From contig NW_026529273.1 in NCBI RefSeq assembly GCF_026262505.1, positions 62,001 through 126,000 of the forward strand: a stretch of DNA of 64,000 nt, in the 5' to 3' direction. Made by a program: the position numbers and the translations under genes. The notes below the pieces were generated by a model that made no database searches, had not been told where the DNA came from, and saw only the letters and a program-made list of their open reading frames with translations. Shown here in pieces: positions 39,344-48,289 of the stretch. Each line of letters opens with the position of its first letter. Position 1 is the first letter of the stretch. The DNA is from Trichomonas vaginalis G3 (Eukaryota; Parabasalia; Trichomonadida; Trichomonadidae).

Positions 39344-40756
39344 TTAACCAACTCGTATCCAAGCGTGCATTGTTATATAAGGAGGCATATAATCTTTTCC
39401 ATTACCTGCTGGGTCTGTAATACCAGCTACAACATGTGTATGATTTCCTGCAGTTCCACAGAAAATACCTGTGCTAACATCTTTGGGGTCATCTGAGATA
39501 TCATATCTATTCATTCCCTGTCTATTCGAACCCGCTGCAAGATTTATATAACCTCTTTTTGTTATTGAATGTGAATGGTTTCCTTCCACAGATGTTCTTC
39601 CACTGAACCTATGCATATGTGAAGGAAGGTTTTCAATACCTATTTTCTTTGAACCTCCCATCTTCATTGACTGCGTATTAGTGTAGAATGGAAAACTGTC
39701 AACTATTTCATACCATCTACCACCAAATAAAGTGTTTGGATTTATTGGATTCATAGACGTATAAACAGCTCCTATAGGATATATTAAATCATATATGCTC
39801 ATAACTCTATAAACATATTCTAAAGAACTTATGTCATTAAATACCATTTGGAATGTATCTCCCGGATGAAATGTTGCATTTGTTCCACTTTTATAATGTA
39901 ATGTTAGTTCAATAGAATTATCCAAGAAAAATTCAAAAGTATCTGGTTGAAGACCTCTAACAAATTCAAATGGAGTTGCTGGTTCACCATTTATAATTTC
40001 TGTTGTAAATGTCATTGTATCTGGTTTCGAAAATTTCTTTGTTAGTTCTGTATCCACATAAGTTTTGTCGGCTTTACTGTCTAACATTGCTGGTAGTTCA
40101 TGTGTTTCAAAGTTTCTGGCATGACCTTCGATATTCATACATTTGTTATTTAAGGAGTTTAGTGTATCTTTTACGCTTGTACTTGGATTTTCTAATGGTG
40201 CACTTGAACCCAAATCATAGTTCAATATTATGTCGTCTGCTCTAACAGTAGTGAAGGATTTATGTGTATGGTTCTTGTCAGCTTTCTTATCATATAAATC
40301 TTGAGCAGTGAATTTAACATTATTTTCATCCTCCATGACATAAACATTTCTACATCTAATGTATTTCATCGTCGTTATGTTTTCCTCCGATGTTAAACCT
40401 TGTGGAAAGTTAGGAGGTTTCCAATATAATGCATCCCCACCAGTTTCTTCAACCGTTCCTTCAATACTTTCTATACCAACAGTTGTGAAGAAATCATGTG
40501 TATGGTTCTTATCTGCTTTCTTATCTAACATTGCTGGTAGTTCATGTGTTTCAAAGTTTCTGACATGACCTTCAATGTTCATACATTTACTATTTAAGGA
40601 GTTTAGTGTATCTTTTACGCTTGTACTTGGATTCTCTAAAGGTGCACTTGAACCAAGGTCAAAGTTCAATATTATGTCGTCTGCTCTAACAGTAGTGAAG
40701 GATTTATGTGTATGGTTCTTGTCGGCTTTACTGTCTAAAAGAAGTTTGAAGTTCAT
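39344..40756 (-). CDS. Phage-type fibre/receptor-binding protein
   Basis: 470 residues. Three copies of a KADKNHTH motif, in a repeat that continues DFFTT or KSFTTVRADDIILN, lie in the first 230 residues. A C-terminal domain begins IYPIGAVYTSMNPINPNTLF (then GGRWYEIVDSF) and ends MPPYITMHAWIRVG. This layout is the tail-fibre/collar architecture of bacteriophages, where the end domain binds the host surface; His-rich H-T-H repeats often form trimeric fibres. Here it would be a virion spike. Found next to the 40871 fibre gene, same strand. Confidence 0.75.
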   Translation of the reverse strand: MNFKLLLDSKADKNHTHKSFTTVRADDIILNFDLGSSAPLENPSTSVKDTLNSLNSKCMNIEGHVRNFETHELPAMLDKKADKNHTHDFFTTVGIESIEGTVEETGGDALYWKPPNFPQGLTSEENITTMKYIRCRNVYVMEDENNVKFTAQDLYDKKADKNHTHKSFTTVRADDIILNYDLGSSAPLENPSTSVKDTLNSLNNKCMNIEGHARNFETHELPAMLDSKADKTYVDTELTKKFSKPDTMTFTTEIINGEPATPFEFVRGLQPDTFEFFLDNSIELTLHYKSGTNATFHPGDTFQMVFNDISSLEYVYRVMSIYDLIYPIGAVYTSMNPINPNTLFGGRWYEIVDSFPFYTNTQSMKMGGSKKIGIENLPSHMHRFSGRTSVEGNHSHSITKRGYINLAAGSNRQGMNRYDISDDPKDVSTGIFCGTAGNHTHVVAGITDPAGNGKDYMPPYITMHAWIRVG

Positions 40757-40870
40757 TTATATCGGAGATGTTGTGTTTATGAGATTTCAAAACTTTGTTC
40801 GTTGCGTCAAGTTCATCTTTGTCAGCTTTACTTTTAATAGCATCTTCAAACGTTATTTTTGACTTAACTC

Positions 40871-42783
40871 TCAAAGTAATCTTGGTTCAACTAATACACC
40901 TTTAACAGAGAAAGTAGAGGCATAAATTTCACCGGTATAACCAAATGCTTCTGGTGCTTTAGCTACATCATACTGTACAGTACAGCTTATGTCATAACCT
41001 TTAGCACGAATGTATTTATATCTTCTTTCATTAACATTTTTTGTCTTCGCTTCATCACTTCGTGTTAAATATCCATGGTAGTCCGTTATAATCTGTTCGT
41101 CTGAAGTTATATAATGAACGTGGTTTTTATCTGCTTTTTCGGCTAATTTCTCATTAACATCATTCACTTCTAATTCAACTCTTCCGCCAGAACTCTTATT
41201 ATCATTAATCTTTTTCATTAATTCGGTAATTACGTCATAAAGACTATATTCTGTTTTCGGTTTTGTAAATAATGAGTCAAAATTTCTTTTCATCATTACA
41301 TCGCTGACATTAATGATATCACCAATTCCTTTTTCATTTATTCTCTTCATTAGTTCTGCAATAATGACGAATATATAATCTGTTAATTTATTCTCTTCAT
41401 CGAGGGTTATAGAATGTTTTGAAATTGAATCATTAACTCCTCTAAATAAATCAATAACTTCAGGATACACGTTTTTAATGTCTTGAATAACCCGACCAGT
41501 ATCCTGTTGTTCATGTTCTTCGTTCCCGTCGTTACGTGGTTTTATATCTCTAACCATCATCAACGCAGCCATAACCGGAGGGTTTGTTGCTACCTGTTCG
41601 AAAATCCGTCCGTTATGTATGGTATATCTAAATAATTTCTTTGTGTTTGTTAAAACATTTGAAACAAGTCTTTTAAAACCATCTACAAAATTTCCTGTTT
41701 CACCTAATGTTCTTGCAGCATTTACAAGCTCACCCATTCCCGCTTTTGACCCCAAAAACGTCCATATTGCATTTATTTCACTCTGTATAGTTGTCCATTC
41801 AGCGAAACTAACACCCGCATTCGCTAAGCTGAAAATGAAATTCAGTGGATCGAACTTAATTCCACCTTCTTTTTCAATTTCAACGAACTCACTAACATGA
41901 GATTTTAAATATTCTTTCGTTAAAATTGTTTTCCCCGATGTTATGTCATTAACGAAACTATCACCGTCAAAAGTTAACGAATTCAATTTCGTCGTTGATG
42001 CTTTTATTTCATACACCGCTTTATCGATAGTTTTTGGCTCACCTTCTTTAGAAGCATATGAAACATTAATGAATGAATTATATGTATTCGTGAATGAGTT
42101 AAAATCAATGATTTTCATTAATGACGCCTTTAATGATTCATTAACTGTTGAATCCCTTAAAGTAATTAATGAACTGTCATGGGCTTCGCCCTGGTCGCTT
42201 TGCGACTTTATGAAAGGTACACTGCAAACCGTCGAGTTTGGATCAAATGCTGTAGTTGGTGCAGGAATATTAATGATATAAGTCATTAAATCATTAAGTG
42301 ACGTAAATAATGTTGTCGTTTTTGATTTAATTTCTTTAGCATCTGTTATATATGGTAATTTTATTTCTGTAGTTTCTGAATTAAAGATATTCGCTAAAAT
42401 GTTTTGTAAACTGTTTTGAACAGCAGTATAAACCGTTGAATCCGGAACTCTTACGATTTCACCGTCCTTAATAAAAGGCATTGCACATGGTGTAGTGCTT
42501 GGGTCAAATCTTTCGGGATTATAATTCAACATATATTCTAATGCTTCATATACAGACTTATATACTGTTGTGTCGTTCTTCATGACAACTTCACCATTTA
42601 CAATGAATGGCATTGTACATGGAGTTAAAATAGGGTCAAACTTTTCATAGTCCTTCCATGTTATGTATTTCTCGGTATTTCCATCACTGATAAAATATAT
42701 TTGTCAGTAAGTGTGAGAGAGTATTGACCAAAATATAAACGTTTAGCTCTGTCAGCTTCATACGCATATGCAGCTATACTCAT
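40871..42783 (-). CDS. Long fibre-like protein upstream of the phage-type fibre, fossil
   Basis: The main frame is 40871-42613 (580 residues), with an N-terminal piece starting at the ATG at 42783; about one break. Four repeats of the form CAMPFIKDGEIVRVPDSTVY then a helix pair occupy the N-terminal third. The centre is helical. Near the C-terminus KADKNHVHYITSDEQIITD echoes the repeat of the neighbouring fibre protein. A double-hairpin mini-repeat is inserted in frame at 42181-42206. Probably the shaft or base partner of the 39344-40756 fibre. Confidence 0.6.
42181..42206. repeat. Double-hairpin mini-repeat 5
   Basis: GGGC-TTC-GCCC, 2-nt spacer, GTCGC-TTT-GCGAC. In frame inside the long fibre-like gene (QSDQGEAHD). 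Confidence 0.85.
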
Positions 42784-42800
42784 ATTTTAATGAGAATAAA

Positions 42801-43577
42801 ATGTTGTTCTATTTGCAAAGTACAGACCCAAACGAATACGGGACAGTAAAGCTACAAACAAACTTAGGTCTACAGAATGAGCCACTTGCATTCAGAATGG
42901 TTGACTTCAATACTATCGCTTCATTCGTTATAACAGATGAAACAGATTTCATGGAGCTTGAAATAGATGGAAAGAAGCACGAAATAAGATTTCACAATAA
43001 TGTAGAATATAAGATGGAAACATTAGCTGGAGTGTTAAATGCTCTCATAAATACTACAATAAACAAGGAGAACGAAGAAAACTTAATGAATGTTAAACTT
43101 ATTGCAGGAGTTTTGAAGTTCAGTTATGCGAAGGAGTTTAAGATAACACGAATGAGTCATAGAGTTCAATTGCTTCTGGGAGCATACCATATGACATTTC
43201 CTTTGAAAAGTATTGACAAAACGATTGAGATGAAATCTGTTCCATACGTATGTTATGGCAATTGTTTATACATTGAGTCAAAAATAGCTAATGTCACAGG
43301 TATTTCAGGAGTTAATAGTAAAGGTTCAGTAGAATATAAGTCTTTCTGTTATGAAGTAAATTCAATGTTCATTCCAAACGTTCCTGTCATAGCAACTCAT
43401 TTAGGTAAATGGGTTCGCATTAGTCCTCATAATTTGAAAGACATGCAATTCAGACTAGTTGACTTTCAAGGAGAGCCTGTAGAACTGAAGGCACCAGTGC
43501 GAATGACTGTTGAAGTAGACTTTTTAGAAAATATTAAATGCAACAGCTTACAAGAGAACTCAGAGCTAAAAATATAA
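42801..43577 (+). CDS. Minor capsid (penton-like) protein candidate
   Basis: 258 residues from the ATG at 42801. Beta-rich. The final segment (KDMQFRLVDFQGEPVELKAP then VRMTVEV) matches the ending typical of Polinton penton proteins and of the 56537 product (LTLVDANFVPVKLLCP then MYLSM). It starts 17 bp from the divergent fibre gene and overlaps the next small gene by 40 bp. Confidence 0.6.
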   Translation: MLFYLQSTDPNEYGTVKLQTNLGLQNEPLAFRMVDFNTIASFVITDETDFMELEIDGKKHEIRFHNNVEYKMETLAGVLNALINTTINKENEENLMNVKLIAGVLKFSYAKEFKITRMSHRVQLLLGAYHMTFPLKSIDKTIEMKSVPYVCYGNCLYIESKIANVTGISGVNSKGSVEYKSFCYEVNSMFIPNVPVIATHLGKWVRISPHNLKDMQFRLVDFQGEPVELKAPVRMTVEVDFLENIKCNSLQENSELKI

Positions 43578-43810
43578 AGTATGAATGTTATGTATTAGGT
43601 CATGAACTTTGGTTGTTGCTGTTTGATGAAACAAATGAGTTAGTTATGTCAGTCAAGAGAACAGAAAAAGGCGTCAAAGGCGCCGAGCGCAAAGCGCTAT
43701 ATTGTGTTAGTGAGAACTGCACCAAGTCAATAAGATTAGGTTTGCATTATGAAGATGAGTTCGATACTGTTGAAGAAGTTTTGGATAGATATTACAAATT
43801 GCTAACTTGA
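43538..43810 (+). CDS. Small Polinton protein with a hairpin-repeat insert
   Basis: 90 residues, overlapping the 3' end of the penton-like gene in another frame. The stretch GVKGAERKAL is encoded by a double-hairpin mini-repeat (43670-43698). Not recognised. Confidence 0.45.
   Translation: MQQLTRELRAKNIKYECYVLGHELWLLLFDETNELVMSVKRTEKGVKGAERKALYCVSENCTKSIRLGLHYEDEFDTVEEVLDRYYKLLT
43670..43698. repeat. Double-hairpin mini-repeat 6
   Basis: GGCGTC-AAA-GGCGCC (one wobble), 1-nt spacer, AGCGC-AAA-GCGCT. In frame inside the 43538-43810 gene. Confidence 0.75.
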
Positions 43811-43826
43811 AATTTTTTTGACTAAC

Positions 43827-43859
43827 GGCGCAAAGCGCCAAGATGGGCTCAAAGAGCCC
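43827..43859. repeat. Double-hairpin mini-repeat 7
   Basis: GGCGC-AAA-GCGCC, AAGAT spacer, GGGCTC-AAA-GAGCCC. Intergenic, between convergent gene ends. Same spacer and flanks as copy 8. Confidence 0.88.
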
Positions 43860-43870
43860 TCCTGACTGCT

Positions 43871-44521
43871 TTAATTTACTAAAACATATTTCAAACAAAG
43901 CTTATATTCTGTTGAAAGTTTTGTATACTCGTTCGAATATTTATACTTAAACTCAACTCCTGTAGTTCCTGGTGTTTCAATGATGCGGATGTTACCTATT
44001 TTCATGAATGGTGGCGTTTGACCACAGCATTCGATTTCAGGGTCGAGATAGTCAATGACACATTGTTTCCCTGTTATTCGTGATATAACATTTTCAAGGT
44101 CCTCCTTTGTTAGAATTATTTGGTTCTTGCTTATAAGATTTGTCAAAAGCTTCTTATCGTCTTTGAGTAAGATAGTTTGATATAACTGAAGAAGGTAATG
44201 GTCTACGTTATCTGAAGGATTTGTTTGAACATTTGTGTAAGGGTTGTCGTTGGCTTCTCTTGAAAGAATTTGGTCCAGTGGTGGATACTCTAACTTAACA
44301 TCTGATGTAGCGTTAGCGTTTGAAGCTGAGTTTAAATTCACGGCGCCATGCGCCAAGATGGGCTCTTTGAGCCCTCCCGACTTAAGTTCTGGTTCTTTTT
44401 CTTTCAAACACTCCGAACTATAGTTCTTTATGACAATATTGTTTGTCGTTCGTGAGTCAACATTTGATGTTGGTTCAATTGGAACATTAACGGCACCAGC
44501 TAAGATGGATTTGCTTCTCAT
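43871..44521 (-). CDS. Polinton protein with a conserved ECCG core shared by both elements
   Basis: 216 residues. The C-terminal half (VIDYLDPEIECCGQTPPFMK then IGNIRI) aligns with INIKEIEPDISCCGVSYNAI of the 57428-57916 product. Paired cysteines suggest metal or disulfide use. The segment SGGLKEPILAHGAVN comes from a double-hairpin mini-repeat at 44342-44374; a like phrase (SILAGAVN) occurs at its N-terminus. Function unknown. Confidence 0.55.
   Translation of the reverse strand: MRSKSILAGAVNVPIEPTSNVDSRTTNNIVIKNYSSECLKEKEPELKSGGLKEPILAHGAVNLNSASNANATSDVKLEYPPLDQILSREANDNPYTNVQTNPSDNVDHYLLQLYQTILLKDDKKLLTNLISKNQIILTKEDLENVISRITGKQCVIDYLDPEIECCGQTPPFMKIGNIRIIETPGTTGVEFKYKYSNEYTKLSTEYKLCLKYVLVN
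44342..44374. repeat. Double-hairpin mini-repeat 8
   Basis: GGCGC-CAT-GCGCC, AAGAT spacer, GGGCTC-TTT-GAGCCC. Inside the ECCG gene. Loops differ from copy 7 while stems are identical. Confidence 0.88.
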
Positions 44522-44546
44522 TTCATATAGAATAAAAACCTTTTAT

Positions 44547-44948
44547 ATGTATGAAATGAACAATATACTCGACAAGGGTTTGAATGTAAAGCTAACGAAT
44601 GAAAATATTGTTGAATTCACTGAGACAGGTGCTGTGTATAAAGATGTAGAACTACTGAACAAAAGAGCTAAGGGAAGAAGCAGGAACATGAACAAAGGGT
44701 GGAAGCCTATAAAAATTTATGTCAATGATGGCTCAGGAGGTTCAAACATAAAGTATGCAGAAAGTTATAGAGTTTATGCTCTCAAAGGTGAAAAGCCTTC
44801 ATTTAAGAACAGCTATTCTAACGCATATCCTCAAAAGTTAACGGATGGGGAAGTGGATGATATGAATGACAGCAAAAATATTAACAGAAATGGCGACAGA
44901 GATGCATGGAATTTGTTTACCATCAGTCAATTGAAGGTTAAACTTTAA
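44547..44948 (+). CDS. Small Polinton protein
   Basis: About 133 residues from MYEMNNILDKG. Basic central part (LLNKRAKGRSRNMNKGWKPI). Divergently paired with the ECCG gene; its 3' end overlaps that of the ATPase gene by four bases. Not recognised. Confidence 0.45.
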   Translation: MYEMNNILDKGLNVKLTNENIVEFTETGAVYKDVELLNKRAKGRSRNMNKGWKPIKIYVNDGSGGSNIKYAESYRVYALKGEKPSFKNSYSNAYPQKLTDGEVDDMNDSKNINRNGDRDAWNLFTISQLKVKL

Positions 44949-45832
44949 AACAATGTTGGTCGTTCCCATGGAATATTTTTGACTTTAATGGTATTAGTCA
45001 TGATATGAATCTCAAGGTATGAACGAGGAGAGATGAGAGACTTATATGCTTCCCAAATTTCTTCAAAAGGTAATGTTATACCTGACTGTTTCCAAATGAG
45101 TTCAATATCATAGCGTGAGAAACCTTGAAAGATAACGAAGTCAGTTATGAGACGTTTTATGTTTAAAGCTAAAAACCTCCATGTTTGCATAAGTATTGCT
45201 ACAGTTAAGTGGTAATGTCTGACTTTAGTAATGATGTTAGCTAATGGTGAGTCTGCTTTTGACACTAAACCTTTTCCGGCGAAGTCGTCGCAAACGAGCA
45301 GAGTGTTTGAAGGATACTTTTTGAAGGGGTATTTTGAAAGTTTTGACAGAATGTAGTTTGTAAGTCGTTTCATATCGTAAACTCCTGAGTATTGACGTAA
45401 GTGGTGTTTGTCAATAATTCTTTCCATCTCTTCTGAAGTCTTTTGCATTCCTGACTGTATAAATTCAACGATGGCATAATATTTCCTCTTACGTCGAATG
45501 TAACGTTGAAGAAATTCAATGAGTTCGCTATCTGGAACTTTAACGACAGAGGCTTGAACTTTTGACATAAATGTTTTCGCTGTTGAGTCCATAGAGTCTG
45601 AAGTTGCTGATATAATGATTTGGTCATAATATGAATCTTGACCTAAACGCTCTGTTATGAGTATATGACGAATGAGGTTAAATGTCTTACCTGACCCCAT
45701 CTTTCCACAATAGAAATAAACACCATTTGAACAGAACTCATAGTCCTTACTGAAAGGAAGAATAAGAGAAGAGTTAAGTTTGTCTGTAGTTTCATTCATG
45801 TCTTCATCTACGTCATGTATTAAATGCTTCAT
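44945..45832 (-). CDS. ATPase: Genome-packaging ATPase (FtsK/HerA, A32-like)
   Basis: 295 residues. Walker A FYCGKMGSGKTFNLIRHIL at about residue 42, Walker B NTLLVCDDFAGKG at about 180, and an arginine-rich C-terminal segment after KVRHYHLTVAILMQTWR (sensor-like). This is the Polinton/NCLDV packaging ATPase that drives DNA into the capsid. The relic at 53443-54260 is its counterpart. It faces the structural gene at 45849 across a 16-bp gap. Confidence 0.85.
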   Translation of the reverse strand: MKHLIHDVDEDMNETTDKLNSSLILPFSKDYEFCSNGVYFYCGKMGSGKTFNLIRHILITERLGQDSYYDQIIISATSDSMDSTAKTFMSKVQASVVKVPDSELIEFLQRYIRRKRKYYAIVEFIQSGMQKTSEEMERIIDKHHLRQYSGVYDMKRLTNYILSKLSKYPFKKYPSNTLLVCDDFAGKGLVSKADSPLANIITKVRHYHLTVAILMQTWRFLALNIKRLITDFVIFQGFSRYDIELIWKQSGITLPFEEIWEAYKSLISPRSYLEIHIMTNTIKVKNIPWERPTLF

Positions 45833-45848
45833 TTTATCTCCATTAAAA

Positions 45849-46712
45849 ATGCAAGTCAGAAATATTCAGAACATAGCACCGAGTCTAACTGACAAGAGTA
45901 TAAAGATATACTATGAACACGTTATGATGAAACCAACCAAAATTCAAGAAAGTCAGTATACTTATGAATATCCAAGACACTGGGTAGAGTATGTAGGAGG
46001 TGAGAAAGCTATTGAAATAAGACAAGTTAGAAGTATTCCAGCAGGAAGGACAATATTATTGAAGAACTTTAATGTTTTGAGATATAATGATGAGACAAAG
46101 AAGCAAGATAGTTTTCCTATTGCTGTGTATGTGAACCTAGACACAGGAGATGACATGAAAGTTTTTAACACAAAGCTTCAAACGGTAGTGAGAGAACAAC
46201 TGACTGCGGAAGGACACCCATTACCTTCAGAAGTTACCATAGCGTATAATTTTGAAACAAATGCAATAGATTTTAAAGTCGTCTCTGCAAAGAAGTCAGG
46301 TTTTACATTTAATGAAGCAGATGTATATTCGAATGAAAACTTCAAAGCTATTGCATGGTTAGATAATGACGATTGCTTTAAGAAAATATTTAAATTCAGT
46401 GACTCAACGATGTCAATAGATGACCTTCGTGGAATGTTACCATCGACGTTTACAGTAGAAGGTTCAGCAGGATTGCTTACAAGATTGTCAATTGGTGGTA
46501 TTTGGTCTCGTGAGAACATTGTTATAAAATCCAGTATAAGTGAATTTGCTGAAGAATCTATATTATGTCTTTCAAACTATATGTATTCGCCGCCGAAGCA
46601 TTATAGTATAACAAACTTTGTCAGTAAGTTTAATATAAGACTTGTTGAACCTTCTTCAATGAAAGATGTTGTGCTACCAAAGACGGAAAGGATGGACTCA
46701 TTATTGAGATGA
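45849..46712 (+). CDS. Putative Polinton structural protein
   Basis: 287 residues from MQVRNIQNIAPS. Beta-rich. Resembles the 29244 product near HWVEYVGGEKAIEIRQVR. It starts a plus-strand cluster with the two genes that follow. A virion role is inferred from position between ATPase and the basic protein. Confidence 0.45.
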   Translation: MQVRNIQNIAPSLTDKSIKIYYEHVMMKPTKIQESQYTYEYPRHWVEYVGGEKAIEIRQVRSIPAGRTILLKNFNVLRYNDETKKQDSFPIAVYVNLDTGDDMKVFNTKLQTVVREQLTAEGHPLPSEVTIAYNFETNAIDFKVVSAKKSGFTFNEADVYSNENFKAIAWLDNDDCFKKIFKFSDSTMSIDDLRGMLPSTFTVEGSAGLLTRLSIGGIWSRENIVIKSSISEFAEESILCLSNYMYSPPKHYSITNFVSKFNIRLVEPSSMKDVVLPKTERMDSLLR

Positions 46713-46729
46713 TTTTAATAGCATATTAA

Positions 46730-46927
46730 ATGAGCTTGTTTTTAAAGGTCATTCATGATGAAATAACTGTTGTAGAAGATGTTAGCAATTGTTCAGACAT
46801 TTTGAAGCGTATAGATGATATAAGAAAGAAGTTTATGAATGAGAATGTTTATGTTTCATTGACTTTCTCCAGTAACGAGAACTTTTATGAGATAATATTG
46901 AAGAGAGATGATTTTAATATGGTGTAA
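46730..46927 (+). CDS. Small Polinton protein
   Basis: 65 residues, no domain. Its last codon abuts the start of the next gene, suggesting coupled expression. Confidence 0.4.
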   Translation: MSLFLKVIHDEITVVEDVSNCSDILKRIDDIRKKFMNENVYVSLTFSSNENFYEIILKRDDFNMV

Positions 46928-47455
46928 ATGGTAGCTTGGGCAGCTTTAGGCGCAATGGGAACAAAAGCATTAGCATTTGGAGCAAAAGCACTTGGGGCTT
47001 ATGACGCAGTAAATAAAATGAGTGGAGGAAGAGTTTCGAAGACATTAGATGCAAATAAAGGAAAGATTGGAGGCTGGGTTGCAAAGAAGTTAAGATTAAA
47101 TAAAATAGGGCTCATAAATAAAGCATCCAATTTGGTTGCGACTGAGTCAGAAAATGCTTTAGGAAAGGACGATGAGTTTGCAAAACATGCAAAAGACTTT
47201 AATGACCAGATGAAAGGTGAAACAATGCATTTAAATAGAGTCGATGGAACTAAAGAAAATGTTTCTTCTCCACCAGTAGTTCTTCCGTATGGTCCCTATG
47301 GAATGTATGGAAACCCTTACGAAAGACCATTTGACCCATTGACTGGTGGAAGTAACTGGTATCATTACGGACGAAGAAGAAAGACAGTTAAGCTGGAGAC
47401 AGACGTGAAGAAAGCAACTAAAAAGAAACCAAGGAAGAGAGTTATAAAGCAATGA
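46928..47455 (+). CDS. Basic virion-core-like protein
   Basis: 175 residues. Ala/Gly-rich hydrophobic N-terminus (AALGAMGTKALAFGAKALGA), a central linker, a PYGPYGMYGNP segment and a very basic C-terminus (KKATKKKPRKRVIKQ). This plan resembles small adenovirus/Polinton minor virion proteins (membrane-active and DNA-binding). Inference only. Confidence 0.5.
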   Translation: MVAWAALGAMGTKALAFGAKALGAYDAVNKMSGGRVSKTLDANKGKIGGWVAKKLRLNKIGLINKASNLVATESENALGKDDEFAKHAKDFNDQMKGETMHLNRVDGTKENVSSPPVVLPYGPYGMYGNPYERPFDPLTGGSNWYHYGRRRKTVKLETDVKKATKKKPRKRVIKQ

Positions 47456-47515
47456 ATTCAACATGGTTAGAAAAGAGGTTAGAAAACGTGTTAGATCTAA
47501 CATTCTAACATAAAA

Positions 47516-47568
47516 TTATTTTTGTGCTATGTTTTCATACGTGTGAGGGTGGTGATATCATTAATTTT
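47516..47568 (-). repeat. Subterminal inverted repeat, right arm
   Basis: Inverted match of 26009-26060 (TGTGCTATGTTTTCATACGT and neighbours), about 720 bp inside the right terminus. The match is closer than that of the terminal repeats themselves. Confidence 0.8.
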
Positions 47569-47600
47569 TATATAAATGACAGAACAAAAATATAACATTT

Positions 47601-48035
47601 CTACTCAGCAGGAATGAGACCCTTACTGACTATGTATTCGTTTAATGCTTGATGAAAACAATGGTACATATTATCGTATGGGTATACACAACGTCTGTTT
47701 CCATCGTCGTCGTATATGTAGAGCTCAAATCCAGTCCAACCTTCTTTTGTACAATATGTAGCTTTATTTAAGTATGCATTTATGTAGATAAGGCAATTTT
47801 CTTCATCGCTCCAGAAATAATTTTTCGTCATTGTTGAAATAGTTTTCGTTCCTCTGCGACCATAAGGAATGTATGCAATGAACTTTGCGTCATATGGGAT
47901 TGTAATATATTCAGGGTTTCTTTCATCGTCAATGGGTCTGTCTTTGTTAAAATGCATGTTTCTCAGTTTTACTTGAGTTTTGAATAGTTCACGGAAACGT
48001 TCTGGGAAAGAGTCATAGTAAATGTAGTCGGACAT
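47601..48035 (-). CDS. Unknown Polinton protein near the right end
   Basis: 144 residues, Tyr- and Asp-rich (DYIYYDSFPERFRELFK; YIYDDDGNRRCVYPYDNM). No domain recognised. Upstream TTTTTATTTCATTACAAAGAC. It is the last gene before the right terminal repeat. Confidence 0.5.
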   Translation of the reverse strand: MSDYIYYDSFPERFRELFKTQVKLRNMHFNKDRPIDDERNPEYITIPYDAKFIAYIPYGRRGTKTISTMTKNYFWSDEENCLIYINAYLNKATYCTKEGWTGFELYIYDDDGNRRCVYPYDNMYHCFHQALNEYIVSKGLIPAE

Positions 48036-48147
48036 GTCTTTGTAATGAAATAAAAATTTAAAAAAATAAAAATAAGTTATTTTTATTTAGTGAGGACGGT
48101 AGTGAAGTCGTTAGTGAAGTCGTTAGTGAAGTCGTTTATGTATCAGA

Positions 48148-48288
48148 TGGTTTTGTAAATATTTAAGGTTAAGTTGGTGTTTGTGTTTGTGTTGTAAAAT
48201 ATACGTTACCGGTTTTGTAAAGTGTCAAACCGTTAACTTGGGTAAGGTGGAACGCAGTGCCGCCGTACCCAAGTTAGGGATACTAACT
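48148..48288 (-). repeat. Polinton right terminal inverted repeat
   Basis: Reverse complement of the left terminal repeat with scattered differences. It ends ATACTAACT at 48288. Just inside lies a 12-bp tandem repeat (GTTAGTGAAGTC, three copies, about 48100-48136); a looser version of it occurs inside the left end (CTTCACTAACGA). Confidence 0.8.
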
Positions 48289-48289
48289 G

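Larger units (their letters stand above)
25451..48288. mobile_element. Polinton (Maverick) fossil, about 22.8 kb
   Basis: Bounded by imperfect terminal inverted repeats that begin AGTTAGTAT. It contains the diagnostic Polinton set: protein-primed DNA polymerase B, rve integrase, FtsK/A32-like packaging ATPase, double-jelly-roll major capsid protein and a minor capsid candidate. I did not see an adenain-type protease. It carries about 25 genes on both strands, grouped as divergent pairs. Most long frames are open, with an estimated handful of breaks, so it is a degraded but recognisable copy. Its two terminal repeats differ at roughly one base in five or six, suggesting it is not recent. No target-site duplication is visible and the two flanks are unrelated. 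Confidence 0.88.
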
